A model generated the notes under the pieces. The model was given only the letters and a program-made list of their open reading frames with translations, was not told the DNA's origin and made no database searches. Below, in pieces: positions 1 to 7,778 of a DNA stretch of 45,047 nt. The position numbers were made by a program, and so were the translations under genes. The stretch is from an uncultured Collinsella sp. (GTDB taxonomy: Bacteria; Actinomycetota; Coriobacteriia; Coriobacteriales; Coriobacteriaceae). The stretch's first letter is position 1. Every line of letters starts with the position of its first letter. The DNA is taken from assembly GCA_958403395.1 (NCBI GenBank), contig CATXXF010000013.1:1-45047 (forward strand), in the 5' to 3' direction.

Positions 1-2
1 CA

Positions 3-47
3 TCGGACTCCCTCCTGGACCCGAATTGGGTCCGAGATTTTGTCCGA
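3..47 (+). other. Nested inverted repeat at left edge
   Basis: GGACCC (17-22) pairs with GGGTCC (28-33) around a 5-nt loop, and TCGGAC (3-8) pairs with GTCCGA (42-47) outside it. GAGATTTTG follows the inner stem on the plus strand. It could be a weak terminator for a gene left of the window or part of a repeat, and cannot be resolved without the flank. No gene is seen in 1-357. Confidence 0.35.
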
Positions 48-76
48 GGTCCCCGGCTTCCCAAAGGTGCCGTTAG

Positions 77-185
77 GGGAAACCACATCCCGGTTTATGC
101 CCTTGAAATGGGATGCCGTTTCCCGGAGGGGGCCCAGCGGGAAACGGCATCCCATTCTGAGCCCGAAAAGTGGGATACGGTTTCC
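77..185. repeat. Cluster of four alternating inverted-repeat arms
   Basis: Four related 15-16 nt arms alternate in orientation at 77-91, 109-124, 139-154 and 171-185. The middle two (TGGGATGCCGTTTCCC and its exact reverse complement) form a perfect 16-bp stem around a 14-nt loop. The outer two are one- to two-base variants that can pair with the nearer middle arm instead, so two mutually exclusive folds are possible. No reading frame here looks like a gene. It lies beyond the 3' end of the exporter operon and its terminator. Confidence 0.6.
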
Positions 186-194
186 GGCTGGCAT

Positions 195-233
195 GAAAAA
201 AGCCCCCACAGCTCATATGAACTGCGGGGGCTT
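195..233 (-). terminator. Intrinsic terminator of the marR-ABC exporter operon
   Basis: On the minus strand a 12-position stem with one mismatch (222-233 against 200-211) is followed by a run of six T (plus-strand A-run 195-200). It lies about 125 nt beyond the stop codon of the last gene, so it most likely ends the minus-strand operon transcript. Confidence 0.75.
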
Positions 234-357
234 ATGCGTTGCGGTGCATTGTGTTTGGGTCGTTGAGATGAGTCGATTTGCCCCGAAAGAGGAGGGCATT
301 GACCTTAGGGTCATGCCCGACGAATGAGCGACAAATCGGCCATCTCGGCGAGCCGAA

Positions 358-2277
358 CTACTCCAGCTCAAACGCTCCGGTATAGAGCTGGTAGTAATAC
401 CCGCGCTTGGCAATCAGCTCGTCGTGGTTGCCGCGCTCGATGATGCGGCCGTGGTCCAGACAGATGATTGCGTCGGAGTTGCGCACGGTGGACAGGCGGT
501 GCGCGATGACAAACGTCGTGCGGCCCTCCATGAGCTTGTCCATGCCCGCCTGCACGATGGCCTCGGTGCGGGTGTCAATGCTCGACGTGGCCTCGTCTAG
601 AATCATCGCCGGCGGATCGGCGACGGCGGCGCGTGCGATCGAGATCAGCTGGCGCTGGCCCTGCGACAGCTGTGCGCCGTTGCCGGTGAGCATGGTGTCG
701 TAGCCGTCGGGCAGGCGGGTGATAAAGTCGTCCGCGCCCGCGAGCTTGGCCGCCGCGATGCACTCCTCGTCGGTAGCGTCCAGGTTGCCGTAGCGGATGT
801 TATCCATCACGGTGCCGGTGAACAGGTTCACGTCCTGCAGCACGACGCCCAGCGAGCGGCGCAGATCGGCCTTGCGGATCTTGTTGACGTTGATGCCGTC
901 GTAGCGGATCTTGCCGTCGGCGATGTCGTAGAAGCGGTTGATGAGGTTGGTGATGGTCGTCTTACCGGCACCGGTGGCGCCGACAAACGCGACCTTCTGG
1001 CCCGGCTTGGCAAACACGGACACGCCGTGCAACACCTCGTGGTCGGGCGTGTAGCCAAAGTCGACGTTGTCCATGACCAGGTCGCCGCGCAGCGGCACGT
1101 ACTCGATCTCGCCGGTTGCGCGGTGCGGATGTTTCCACGCCCACATGCCGGTGTGGTGGTCGGCCTCCTCGAGCTGCCAGGTATCGGGGTTCACCTGAGC
1201 GTTGACGAGCGTCACATAGCCTTCGTCGGCTTCGGTCTCCTCGTCGATGAGCTCAAAGATGCGCTCGGCGCCGGCAAGGCCCATGACCACGGCGTTGATC
1301 TGCTGCGAGATCTGGCCGATCTGGCCGCAGAACTGCTTGGTCATGTTGAGGAACGGTACCACGACGGCGATGGAAAGCGCCGTGCCCGAGATGCTCAGGT
1401 TAGGCACGCCCAGCGCCAGGAAGATGCCGCCGGCCAGCGCGACCAGCACGTAGAGCAGGTTGCCCAGGTTCATAAGGACGGGCATGAGGATGTTGGCGTA
1501 TATGTTGGCCTTCTGCGAGACCTCGAAGAGCTTCTCGTTGCGCTCATCGAAATCGGTCTCGGCGGCGGACTCGTGGCAAAACGCCTTGACGACCTTCTGA
1601 CCGTTCATGACCTCCTCGATATGACCTTCGACCACGCCGAGCTCGGTCTGCTGTGCAATGAAGAAGCGCGCGGAGTTGGATCCGAGGAGCTTGGTCATAA
1701 AGGTCATAAAGGCGACGCCGGCAATGATGACCAGGCACATCCAAACGCTGTAGTACAGCATGATGAAGAACACCGTGACGATGACGATGATCGTCATAAG
1801 CAGGTTGGGCAGCGACTGGCTGATCATTTGGCGCAGCGTGTCGATATCGTTGGTGTAGTGGCTCATGATGTCGCCGCGCTGATGCGTGTCGAAGTAGCGG
1901 ATCGGCAGGTCCTGCATGCGGTTGAACATCTTTTCGCGCAGCTTCTCGAGCGAGCCCTGCGTGATGACGGCCATGGCGCGGTTCCAGAAGAGCGAAGACG
2001 CGACGCCCACGGCGTAGATGCAGCCGAGGGTAGTCACAAGCTTCAGAATTTTGGGCTGCGCGGCCGTCCAGTCGCCCGACTGCCATGATTCGCTGATGAC
2101 CTGCAGCGCGCTCTGGAGAAACGTCGCGCCGATGGAGTTGATGACGGCGCAGAGCACCACGCCGGCGACGACGAGGGGCAAAAGCACCGGGTAGAAGCCA
2201 AAGAGCATTCTGATGAGGCGCGTCATGGTGCCGCCCTTGCGGTTGCGTACGCGCTCGGCGGTAGTGGCCTTACTCAT
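358..2277 (-). CDS. ABC exporter half-transporter, permease and ATPase (subunit with catalytic Glu)
   Basis: A 639-residue type IV ABC exporter half. An N-terminal block of about six membrane helices (roughly residues 20-320) is followed by an ATPase domain. Walker A reads GATGAGKTT near residue 435, the signature is the altered LSQGQ near 535, Walker B is ILDEATSSID near 560, and the switch histidine lies in VIAHRLS. Its start overlaps the stop of the upstream ABC gene by 8 bp, so the two are translationally coupled. The pair resembles heterodimeric multidrug exporters of the LmrCD/BmrCD/TM287-288 type. This subunit carries the catalytic glutamate but a degenerate signature, as expected for one half of an asymmetric dimer. 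The substrate cannot be told from sequence; the linked MarR regulator suggests a toxic compound. Confidence 0.93.
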   Translation of the reverse strand: MSKATTAERVRNRKGGTMTRLIRMLFGFYPVLLPLVVAGVVLCAVINSIGATFLQSALQVISESWQSGDWTAAQPKILKLVTTLGCIYAVGVASSLFWNRAMAVITQGSLEKLREKMFNRMQDLPIRYFDTHQRGDIMSHYTNDIDTLRQMISQSLPNLLMTIIVIVTVFFIMLYYSVWMCLVIIAGVAFMTFMTKLLGSNSARFFIAQQTELGVVEGHIEEVMNGQKVVKAFCHESAAETDFDERNEKLFEVSQKANIYANILMPVLMNLGNLLYVLVALAGGIFLALGVPNLSISGTALSIAVVVPFLNMTKQFCGQIGQISQQINAVVMGLAGAERIFELIDEETEADEGYVTLVNAQVNPDTWQLEEADHHTGMWAWKHPHRATGEIEYVPLRGDLVMDNVDFGYTPDHEVLHGVSVFAKPGQKVAFVGATGAGKTTITNLINRFYDIADGKIRYDGINVNKIRKADLRRSLGVVLQDVNLFTGTVMDNIRYGNLDATDEECIAAAKLAGADDFITRLPDGYDTMLTGNGAQLSQGQRQLISIARAAVADPPAMILDEATSSIDTRTEAIVQAGMDKLMEGRTTFVIAHRLSTVRNSDAIICLDHGRIIERGNHDELIAKRGYYYQLYTGAFELE

Positions 2278-4093
2278 GTGCCTCGCCTCCTTCCTGGGTC
2301 TGGGCTTGCGATGCAGATGCCTCGGTGCCGGCTGCAGCGGTCTCGCCCGCGTCCTCGCCCTCGGCGCTCATCTTGTTCTGCGAGGTAAAGGTCTCGCGGT
2401 AGATCTCGCTCGTCTTGAGCAGCTCGTCGTGGTTGCCGATGTCCTTGATGCGGCCGCCCTCCATGACGATGATGCGATCGGCATCCTGCACGGAGCTAAT
2501 GCGCTGGGCGATGATGAGCTTGGTCGTGTTGGGCAGATAACTCGCCAGGCCCTCGCGGATCTTGGCGTCGGTCTTGGTGTCGACGGCGCTCGTGGAGTCA
2601 TCCAGGATCAAGATCTTGGGGCGACGCAGCAGGGCACGCGCAATGCACAGGCGCTGCTTCTGGCCGCCGGAAACGTTGGAGCCGCCCTGCTCAATCCAGG
2701 TGTCGTAGCCCTTGGGGAAGCCGTCGACAAACTCGTCGGCGCAGGCCAGATGTGCTGCCTCGCGGACTTCCTCGTCGGTGGCGTTCGGGTCGCCCCAGCG
2801 CAGGTTTTCGGCGATGGTGCCGCTAAACAGCACGTTTTTCTGCAGCACCATGGCTACCTGGTGGCGCAGCGCGTCCAGATCGTAGTTGCGTACGTTCACG
2901 CCGCCGACGCGCACGGTGCCTTCGGTGACATCGTACAGGCGGGCGATCAGATTCACGAGCGTCGACTTGGCCGAGCCGGTGCCGCCGATAATACCGATGG
3001 TCTCGCCGCTCTTAATATGCAGGTCGATATCGTCGAGCGCCTGGCGCTTCGCGTGCTCGGAGTACTTAAAGCTCACGTGGTCAAAGTCGATGGAGCCGTC
3101 GGCAACCTCGAGCACGGGCTCGGTCGGGTTGGCGATTGTGGGCTCGGCGGCAAGCACCTCGGTAATGCGGTGTGCCGACTCGTCGGCCATGGTCACCATG
3201 ACAAAGATCATCGACAGCTGCATCAGACTCATCAGAATCTGGAAGCCATAGGTAAAGATGGAGGAGAGCTGGCCCACGTCGAACAAGGTGCCCTGGCTCG
3301 TGATGATGAGCTTGGAGCCCAGGTAGATGATGACGACAAATGCGCCGTTGACGCAGATGTTCATCATGGGGTTGTTAAAGGCGAGCAGCTTCTCGGCGCG
3401 GGTGAAGTCCATCTGGACGTCGCGTGCGGCGGTCGCGAACTTCTCCTTCTCAAAGTCTTCGCGCACGTAGCTCTTGACCACGCGCATGCCGGTGACGTTT
3501 TCCTCGACGGACTCGTTAAGGGCGTCGTACTTGTGGAACACGCGCGAGAAGATGGGACGCACCTTAAAGATGATAAAGAACAGCCCAAAGCCCAACAGCG
3601 GAATGATGACCAGGTAGACCATGGCGACGCTGCCGCCCATGATAAACGCCATGGTAAAGGCGAAGATCAATACCAGCGGTGCGCGCACGGCGATACGGAT
3701 GATCATCATAAAGGCCTGCTGCACATTGTTGATATCGGTGGTCAGGCGCGTGACGAGCGAGGAGCTCGAGAACTCATCGATGTTGGCAAAGCTGAACGTC
3801 TGGATCTTGTAGAACAGGTCGTGACGCAGGTTCTTAGCGAAGCCGCAACTCGCATGGCTGCAGGTGACGCCGGCAGCGGCGCCAAAAGCAAGCGACGTCA
3901 GCGCGATGAGCACCAAAAAGCCCGCGGTGGGAAGCATCTCGGCTACGGTGGTGCCATCTTTGATGGCGTCGATCAGGTTGGCGGTGATAAATGGAATCAG
4001 CATCTCGCAGAGCACCTCGCCAAGCACGAGCAATGGCGTGGCAACAGTGACTTTCATATAGTCGCGGATGCTGCCCATGAGGGTTTTAATCAT
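2270..4093 (-). CDS. ABC exporter half-transporter, permease and ATPase (subunit with degenerate Walker B)
   Basis: A 607-residue partner of the downstream ABC protein. A six-helix permease domain precedes an ATPase domain with Walker A GGTGSAKST near residue 370, canonical signature VSGGQ near 471 and Walker B ILILDDSTSAVD near 495. Two departures matter: Ala replaces the usual Gly before the Walker A lysine, and Asp replaces the catalytic Glu after Walker B. The neighbour has the Glu but a poor signature, so one ATP site of the heterodimer should be catalytic and the other only ATP-binding. The C-terminus is an Ala/Glu/Gly-rich tail. It overlaps the marR stop by 8 bp at its start and the next ABC gene by 8 bp at its end, giving a tight three-gene operon. 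Confidence 0.93.
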   Translation of the reverse strand: MIKTLMGSIRDYMKVTVATPLLVLGEVLCEMLIPFITANLIDAIKDGTTVAEMLPTAGFLVLIALTSLAFGAAAGVTCSHASCGFAKNLRHDLFYKIQTFSFANIDEFSSSSLVTRLTTDINNVQQAFMMIIRIAVRAPLVLIFAFTMAFIMGGSVAMVYLVIIPLLGFGLFFIIFKVRPIFSRVFHKYDALNESVEENVTGMRVVKSYVREDFEKEKFATAARDVQMDFTRAEKLLAFNNPMMNICVNGAFVVIIYLGSKLIITSQGTLFDVGQLSSIFTYGFQILMSLMQLSMIFVMVTMADESAHRITEVLAAEPTIANPTEPVLEVADGSIDFDHVSFKYSEHAKRQALDDIDLHIKSGETIGIIGGTGSAKSTLVNLIARLYDVTEGTVRVGGVNVRNYDLDALRHQVAMVLQKNVLFSGTIAENLRWGDPNATDEEVREAAHLACADEFVDGFPKGYDTWIEQGGSNVSGGQKQRLCIARALLRRPKILILDDSTSAVDTKTDAKIREGLASYLPNTTKLIIAQRISSVQDADRIIVMEGGRIKDIGNHDELLKTSEIYRETFTSQNKMSAEGEDAGETAAAGTEASASQAQTQEGGEAHE

Positions 4094-4592
4094 CCAGTTC
4101 CTCCCAGGTTACACGGATTTTCTCGAGCATTTCGGCGAGCTGCTCGCGCTCGTCGTGGGTGAGGGCACCAAAGGCCTGCTCTCTAAAGCGAATGCGGGCT
4201 GCCTGGTCGATGCGGGCGGTTTCCCGGCCGGTTTCGGTCAGGCGAATGGTGAGCTGCCGTCGATCCTTGGGGTTACGGCTGCGCTCGATGAGGCCGTTGA
4301 GCTCGAGCTTGGACAGGATCTCGGAAAGCGACCCCGGCTTGAGGTCAAAGTGCATGCCGAGTTCCTGCTGCGACATCTCGCCGCCGGGTTGCTTGGCCAG
4401 CAGGCAGATGATGGGCGCCTTGCCGGACACGCCTCCGCCATGAAAATGCATGTAATGGCCGCAAAAGCCCAGGCCATTGAGGATGCGCTTGGCAAGCTTG
4501 TCTTCTGAGCTAACCGCTTCGGGTGCATCCGCCGGCTGTGACGGGTCGCCGTCGGGCTCGTGCGAACAAAGGTTAAGAGGTTCATCGCACAT
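4086..4592 (-). CDS. MarR-family transcriptional regulator
   Basis: A 168-residue winged-helix regulator, first gene of the exporter operon. The core from about residue 50 shows the MarR pattern: a helix ending in APIICLLAK, a recognition helix around LKPGSLSEILSKLELNGLIER, then the wing NPKDRRQLTIRLTETG and a C-terminal dimerisation helix. The first 30 residues are acidic, Pro/Ala-rich and not part of the fold. ATG follows AAGGAG (4605-4610) at a slightly long 12-nt distance. A sigma-70-like promoter and a candidate operator lie just upstream, so autorepression together with the exporter is the natural reading. The ligand is unknown. Confidence 0.9.
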   Translation of the reverse strand: MCDEPLNLCSHEPDGDPSQPADAPEAVSSEDKLAKRILNGLGFCGHYMHFHGGGVSGKAPIICLLAKQPGGEMSQQELGMHFDLKPGSLSEILSKLELNGLIERSRNPKDRRQLTIRLTETGRETARIDQAARIRFREQAFGALTHDEREQLAEMLEKIRVTWEELDD

Positions 4593-4616
4593 GAATTAGT
4601 GTTGCTCCTTTCTTTA

Positions 4617-4676
4617 GTTAGGTAGTGGAATTGTTTTGTGCCTAACCAATCTAGGAGCATGAGAAATGAATGTCAA
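4617..4676 (-). promoter_or_regulatory. marR operon promoter with candidate MarR operator
   Basis: On the minus strand TTGACA (4676-4671) is followed by a 17-nt spacer and TAGATT (4653-4648). An inverted repeat, GTTAGGCA against GTTAGGTA on opposite strands (4639-4646 and 4617-4624, 7 of 8 matching, 14 nt apart), begins directly after the -10 box and covers the expected transcription start. That is a typical place for a MarR repressor site. The promoter is strongly supported; the operator is inferred. Confidence 0.7.
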
Positions 4677-4693
4677 GGTACCAAACTTATTAA

Positions 4694-4855
4694 GTTACGG
4701 CGCTTTACCAAACGCCGTAACCGCTCGACGCTGCAAGCGTTCCTAAGCGGCAATCTGACGTTCAATCGTCGGGCATGGCCACAAGGCCTATGCCCTCCTC
4801 TTTCACGTCACCTTGCTCGCTTAGGAACGCTTTCGCTGTCCGTCCTCAACCTGTG
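4694..4855 (+). ncRNA. Candidate structured RNA or foldable element, copy 1
   Basis: The 5' hairpin has arms 4694-4702 and 4713-4721 (GTTACGGCG and CGCCGTAAC) around a CTTTACCAAA loop. Conserved CGACGCTGC follows. The long stem pairs 4735-4749 with 4818-4832 over 15 of 15 positions and continues as GCAA (4750-4753) with TTGC (4813-4816) across one bulged T. Inside are TGACGT with ACGTCA and an apical hairpin GGCATGGCC-acaa-GGCC. The stems are also found in copies 2 and 3 with different bases but kept pairing. This copy sits between divergent genes and follows no plus-strand gene. It could be a leader of the pyridoxamine kinase transcript, an independent RNA, or a DNA element. Confidence 0.6.
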
Positions 4856-4883
4856 ATTCCGCCACGGTCCGCTTCGGTGCATG

Positions 4884-4914
4884 TGATCCCTTGGGGACGG
4901 AGGAAAAGGGATCA
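4884..4914. repeat. Short hairpin repeat with GGGGACGGAGG loop
   Basis: TGATCCC (4884-4890) pairs with GGGATCA (4908-4914) around a 17-nt loop containing GGGGACGGAGGAAAA. A 27-of-31 match lies inside the M20 peptidase gene at 16176-16206, which marks it as a dispersed repeat. A differently sequenced hairpin also carrying GGGGACG follows structured element copy 3 at 29513-29541. Confidence 0.55.
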
Positions 4915-5039
4915 TTTTCCGAAACCTTTTCGCAACAATGCGCTCTTCGCGACCGTAGCGCCCGCTCACAACGTCCCCTGCGCTACACTTAGTCGCACTG
5001 TGGCGCTGCTGCGCCGTGCCCGAACCAAGGGAGACCCTC

Positions 5040-5864
5040 ATGAAGAACACTCAGCTGCTGCTGATCAACGATATGTGCGGCTACGGCAAGGTCGCGCTTT
5101 CCGCCATGCTGCCGGTGCTGTCGCACATGGGCTACCGCATCCACAACCTGCCGACGGCACTTGTGTCCGATACGCTCAACTATCCCAAGTTCTACATCCA
5201 CGACACCACCGAGTACGTGCGCCAGAGCCTCGCCATCTGGGAGGAGCTCGGCTTTGAGTTCGACGCCATCTCTACCGGCTTTATCGTGACCGAGGAAGAG
5301 ACGCGCATCATTTCGGACTTCTGCCACCGTCGCGCGCAAAAGGGTACCAAGGTGTTCGTCGACCCCATCATGGGCGACAACGGCAAGCTCTACGCCGGCG
5401 TGCCCGAGTCCACGATCGGTCTCATGCGCAGCCTGCTCGAGTGCGCCGACTATGCGGTGCCAAACTACACCGAGGCGTGCCTGCTCACCGATACGCCCAT
5501 TGCCGAGCAAATCACGCCCGATGAGGGCCGCACTCTTGTGGATGCCGTGCGTGCCCTGGGCGCCAAGTCGGTGGTCATTACGAGCGCTGTGGTCGACGGT
5601 GCGAATGTCGTCATCGGTTACGACCATGTGGCGGGGGAGTACTTCACGATTCCCTTCGAGCTGATTCCGGTCTACTTTCCGGGCACGGGCGACACGTTCT
5701 CGGCGGTGCTTGTCGGCCGCGTTATGGCCGGTTGGAGCCTGCAGCGCGCGACGAGCGATGCCATGCGTGTGGTAGCGGAGCTCATCGAGCGCAATGCCGA
5801 CCAGGAGGATAAGTCCGCCGGCCTTCCCATCGAGGCCTGCCTGGATGTGATTGACCATGAGTAA
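5040..5864 (+). CDS. pdxY: Pyridoxamine/pyridoxal kinase
   Basis: A 274-residue ribokinase-fold kinase that phosphorylates a B6 vitamer to its 5'-phosphate in the salvage pathway. The N-terminal INDMCGYGKVALS segment, the central FVDPIMGDNGKLY and the anion-hole/catalytic motif FPGTGDTFSAVLVG near residue 220 are those of the pyridoxal/pyridoxamine kinase family. ATG 5040 is chosen over an upstream in-frame GTG (5016) because AAGGGAG (5027-5033) lies 6 nt before it. TACACT (4984-4989) is a possible -10 box without a convincing -35. The stop overlaps the next gene by 8 bp. Whether pyridoxamine, pyridoxal or hydroxymethylpyrimidine is preferred cannot be read from sequence. Confidence 0.88.
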   Translation: MKNTQLLLINDMCGYGKVALSAMLPVLSHMGYRIHNLPTALVSDTLNYPKFYIHDTTEYVRQSLAIWEELGFEFDAISTGFIVTEEETRIISDFCHRRAQKGTKVFVDPIMGDNGKLYAGVPESTIGLMRSLLECADYAVPNYTEACLLTDTPIAEQITPDEGRTLVDAVRALGAKSVVITSAVVDGANVVIGYDHVAGEYFTIPFELIPVYFPGTGDTFSAVLVGRVMAGWSLQRATSDAMRVVAELIERNADQEDKSAGLPIEACLDVIDHE

Positions 5865-6186
5865 CGCCGACGAGAGCAGCACCGAGGCGGCGGGCGAGAG
5901 CAAGCCGCTCGGTGCCCCGCGCGGCAGGCGCCCACGTATTCGCATTAGCTGCGTGGACCAGCTGGGCACATGCCGCTGCCATCACGGGCACAAGCCGGGT
6001 GACGTCTTCGACTTCGACCGAGACCGCGGCAAGATGTGTGCCATGGCCTGCCATGTGGGATTTCCCTATATCGATATCCTGCGCTATGGCGGGACCGTGC
6101 CCGGCAACGAGCCAGGCACGGCAAAGTTCTGCTGTCCCGAGGTCGATACGCTGAACGTCTGGCTTGCTGAGATCGTCGACGAGTAG
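5857..6186 (+). CDS. TIGR04076 family protein
   Basis: A 109-residue protein whose C-terminal 80 residues match my recollection of the TIGR04076 family: IRISCVDQLGTCRCHHGHKPGD, then GKMCAMACHVGFPYIDILRYGG and a final cysteine pair in AKFCCPEVDT. Function is unknown. The conserved cysteines and His hint at metal or redox chemistry, but that is inference. The first 28 residues are a charged, Ala/Glu-rich lead not typical of the family. ATG 5857 overlaps the kinase stop by 8 bp, so the two genes are coupled. An in-frame TTG at 5851 is a less likely start. Confidence 0.78.
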   Translation: MSNADESSTEAAGESKPLGAPRGRRPRIRISCVDQLGTCRCHHGHKPGDVFDFDRDRGKMCAMACHVGFPYIDILRYGGTVPGNEPGTAKFCCPEVDTLNVWLAEIVDE

Positions 6187-6194
6187 TTGAGCGC

Positions 6195-6227
6195 AATGTG
6201 ACAAAGGGACAGTCCCTTTGTCACATT
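6195..6227. repeat. 33-bp palindromic REP-like repeat, intact copy 1
   Basis: AATGTGACAAAGGG (6195-6208) and CCCTTTGTCACATT (6214-6227) flank the loop ACAGT; counted around the central A the arms are 16 bp and perfect. Near-identical copies lie at 7744-7774 and 9680-9712, and split parts at 16432-16450 and 28043-28062. No T-run follows on either strand, so it is not a textbook terminator. Confidence 0.85.
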
Positions 6228-6269
6228 CGCGGGTGGTGTCCCTTCTTTTTGCGTATAATCTCAAATCTC

Positions 6270-6345
6270 TGCATTTCATCCGATTTTAGGTTCTAAAAAT
6301 TCTGCGTTTCATCGATAATCAAGCGTATAAAACTTTGCATTTCAT
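6270..6345 (+). promoter_or_regulatory. Three iterons at exact 33-bp spacing upstream of the ATPase
   Basis: TGCATTTCAT (6270), TGCGTTTCAT (6303) and TGCATTTCAT (6336) recur at exactly 33-bp intervals, each followed within 1-3 nt by a GAT. 33 bp is close to three helical turns, so they face the same side of the DNA. The tract is A+T-rich and also holds GCGTATAAT (6251) and GCGTATAAA (6323), possible -10 boxes. It may be an operator array for a regulator of the ATPase gene. Confidence 0.5.
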
Positions 6346-6369
6346 TTGATAACACTGAGGGGAGAGCCT

Positions 6370-7731
6370 ATGCTGCGCAGGAAAATAGCGGCAGAGCTGG
6401 AGCGTTGGCTGAAGTCTTCCGAGCAAAAGGCCTTGTTCATTACGGGTTCTCGCCAGATTGGCAAAAGCTATTCGATTCGCGCATTTGGCAAAGCCAACCA
6501 TGCAACCTACATCGAGCTTAACCTCATGGAAAATCGCCAGGCAAAAGATGCTCTTCTCGAGGCGCGGGATGCCGATGATTTCATCAGCAGGGTGACGCTT
6601 CTTTCGGGAAAGTCGATTGCACCAGGCAAAACGCTCGTGTTTATCGATGAGGTCCAAGAGGCCCCCGACATCATGACGATGGCAAAGTTCCTTGTTGAGG
6701 ACGGGAGGTGCCGCTGGGCGTTTTCGGGGTCAATGCTCGGGACTCAGTTCAAGGGCGTCAGGTCCTATCCCGTGGGGTATGTCCACGAGCTTAGGATGTT
6801 CCCGCTCGATTTTGAGGAGTTTTGCTGGGCAATCGGGGTGAGCGAGGGGGCTCGCCAAACGATACGTGACGCGTGTATCAGCGAGAAGCCCATTCCTGAT
6901 TACATTCATGACGCGATGATGGCAAACTTCAGGACCTATACCGTTGTCGGCGGAATGCCGGAGGTCGTGCAGCGTTTCCTTGACACGCAGGGCGACCTTG
7001 CCTCTGTTCGTCAGCTACAGTCAGAGCTCAACGAACAGTACCGGCGGGATATCTCCAGGTATGCAAGCGGGCGAGCCCTTCAGGCGCAGAGCATCTACGA
7101 TCAGCTCCCTATTATGCTCGAGGGCGAAAACAAGCGCTTCGTGCTCAATTCCATTGACCCTAAGGCGCACTACGAGAAGTATCAGCGAGATTTTGTATGG
7201 CTTGTCGATGCCGGCGTTGCTCTCAAAGCCGATATCGTAACCGAGCCAAAGTCGCCCCTGCTCAAGACGGCGCGGCCATCGCAGTTCAAGCTATATCAAT
7301 CGGATACGGGCATGTTGATGGCGCGCTACCCCGTTGGAGTCGCCCAAGCGGCGTATCTTGATAGCAAGGAGCCCAATCTGGGCGGCATTTACGAAAACGT
7401 GGTGGCCCAGCAGCTGGCTGCCCAAAATCGCCAGCTTTACTACTATCAGACAAAAAAGCGCGGTGAAGTGGACTTTGTGGTCGATGGACCGGATGGGACG
7501 GCTGTTCCGATCGAGGTTAAATCGGGCTCCTATTACCACGCGCACGCTGCGCTCGGTCATGTGCTTGATACGGCTGAATATGACGTAAGGCTCGGGATTG
7601 TTTTCTCGAGAGGCAACGTTGAGCGCAACGGAGCGGTTCTCTATTTGCCGCTATATGCGACCTGGGCCCTTTCGGATGTTTTGGGCGACTCCTGTGCCGA
7701 GGGGATAAAGCTGGAGGTCAAGCCGGTCTAG
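6370..7731 (+). CDS. ATP-binding protein, AAA_14 plus DUF4143
   Basis: A 453-residue protein with an N-terminal AAA_14 ATPase domain: Walker A GSRQIGKS near residue 28 and Walker B TLVFIDEVQEAP near 90. The C-terminal DUF4143 region ends in the PD-(D/E)XK-like pattern EVDFVV...PIEVKSG around residues 370-390. The family is common in gut bacteria. Roles in defence or mobile-element biology have been suggested, but no reaction is established. ATG 6370 has GGGGAG 5-6 nt upstream and is preferred over TTG 6346. The gene is alone, preceded by 33-bp iterons, and bracketed by intact REP-like palindromes at 6195 and 7744, suggesting it arrived as a discrete cassette. Confidence 0.85.
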   Translation: MLRRKIAAELERWLKSSEQKALFITGSRQIGKSYSIRAFGKANHATYIELNLMENRQAKDALLEARDADDFISRVTLLSGKSIAPGKTLVFIDEVQEAPDIMTMAKFLVEDGRCRWAFSGSMLGTQFKGVRSYPVGYVHELRMFPLDFEEFCWAIGVSEGARQTIRDACISEKPIPDYIHDAMMANFRTYTVVGGMPEVVQRFLDTQGDLASVRQLQSELNEQYRRDISRYASGRALQAQSIYDQLPIMLEGENKRFVLNSIDPKAHYEKYQRDFVWLVDAGVALKADIVTEPKSPLLKTARPSQFKLYQSDTGMLMARYPVGVAQAAYLDSKEPNLGGIYENVVAQQLAAQNRQLYYYQTKKRGEVDFVVDGPDGTAVPIEVKSGSYYHAHAALGHVLDTAEYDVRLGIVFSRGNVERNGAVLYLPLYATWALSDVLGDSCAEGIKLEVKPV

Positions 7732-7743
7732 GGCCAGTCCCGG

Positions 7744-7774
7744 ATGTGACAAAGGGACAGTCCCTTTGTCACAT
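7744..7774. repeat. REP-like palindrome, intact copy 2
   Basis: ATGTGACAAAGGGAC (7744-7758) and its exact reverse complement (7760-7774) flank a single A. It starts 12 nt after the ATPase stop codon, mirroring the copy at 6195 on the other side of the gene. Confidence 0.85.
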
Positions 7775-7778
7775 TCAT

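Noticed and set aside
40..327. Plus-strand frame at the left edge
   Set aside because: It consists of the inverted-repeat arms and the terminator hairpin translated, with no homology or ribosome site.
4694..4855. Integron attC site, suggested by GTTACGG and CCGTAAC and by conserved fold
   Set aside because: Those bases are two arms of one small hairpin 10 nt apart rather than the outer ends of the element. No gene cassettes or integrase are seen.
6195..6227. REP palindromes as CRISPR repeats
   Set aside because: Copies are more than 1 kb apart with genes between them, and no regular spacers exist.
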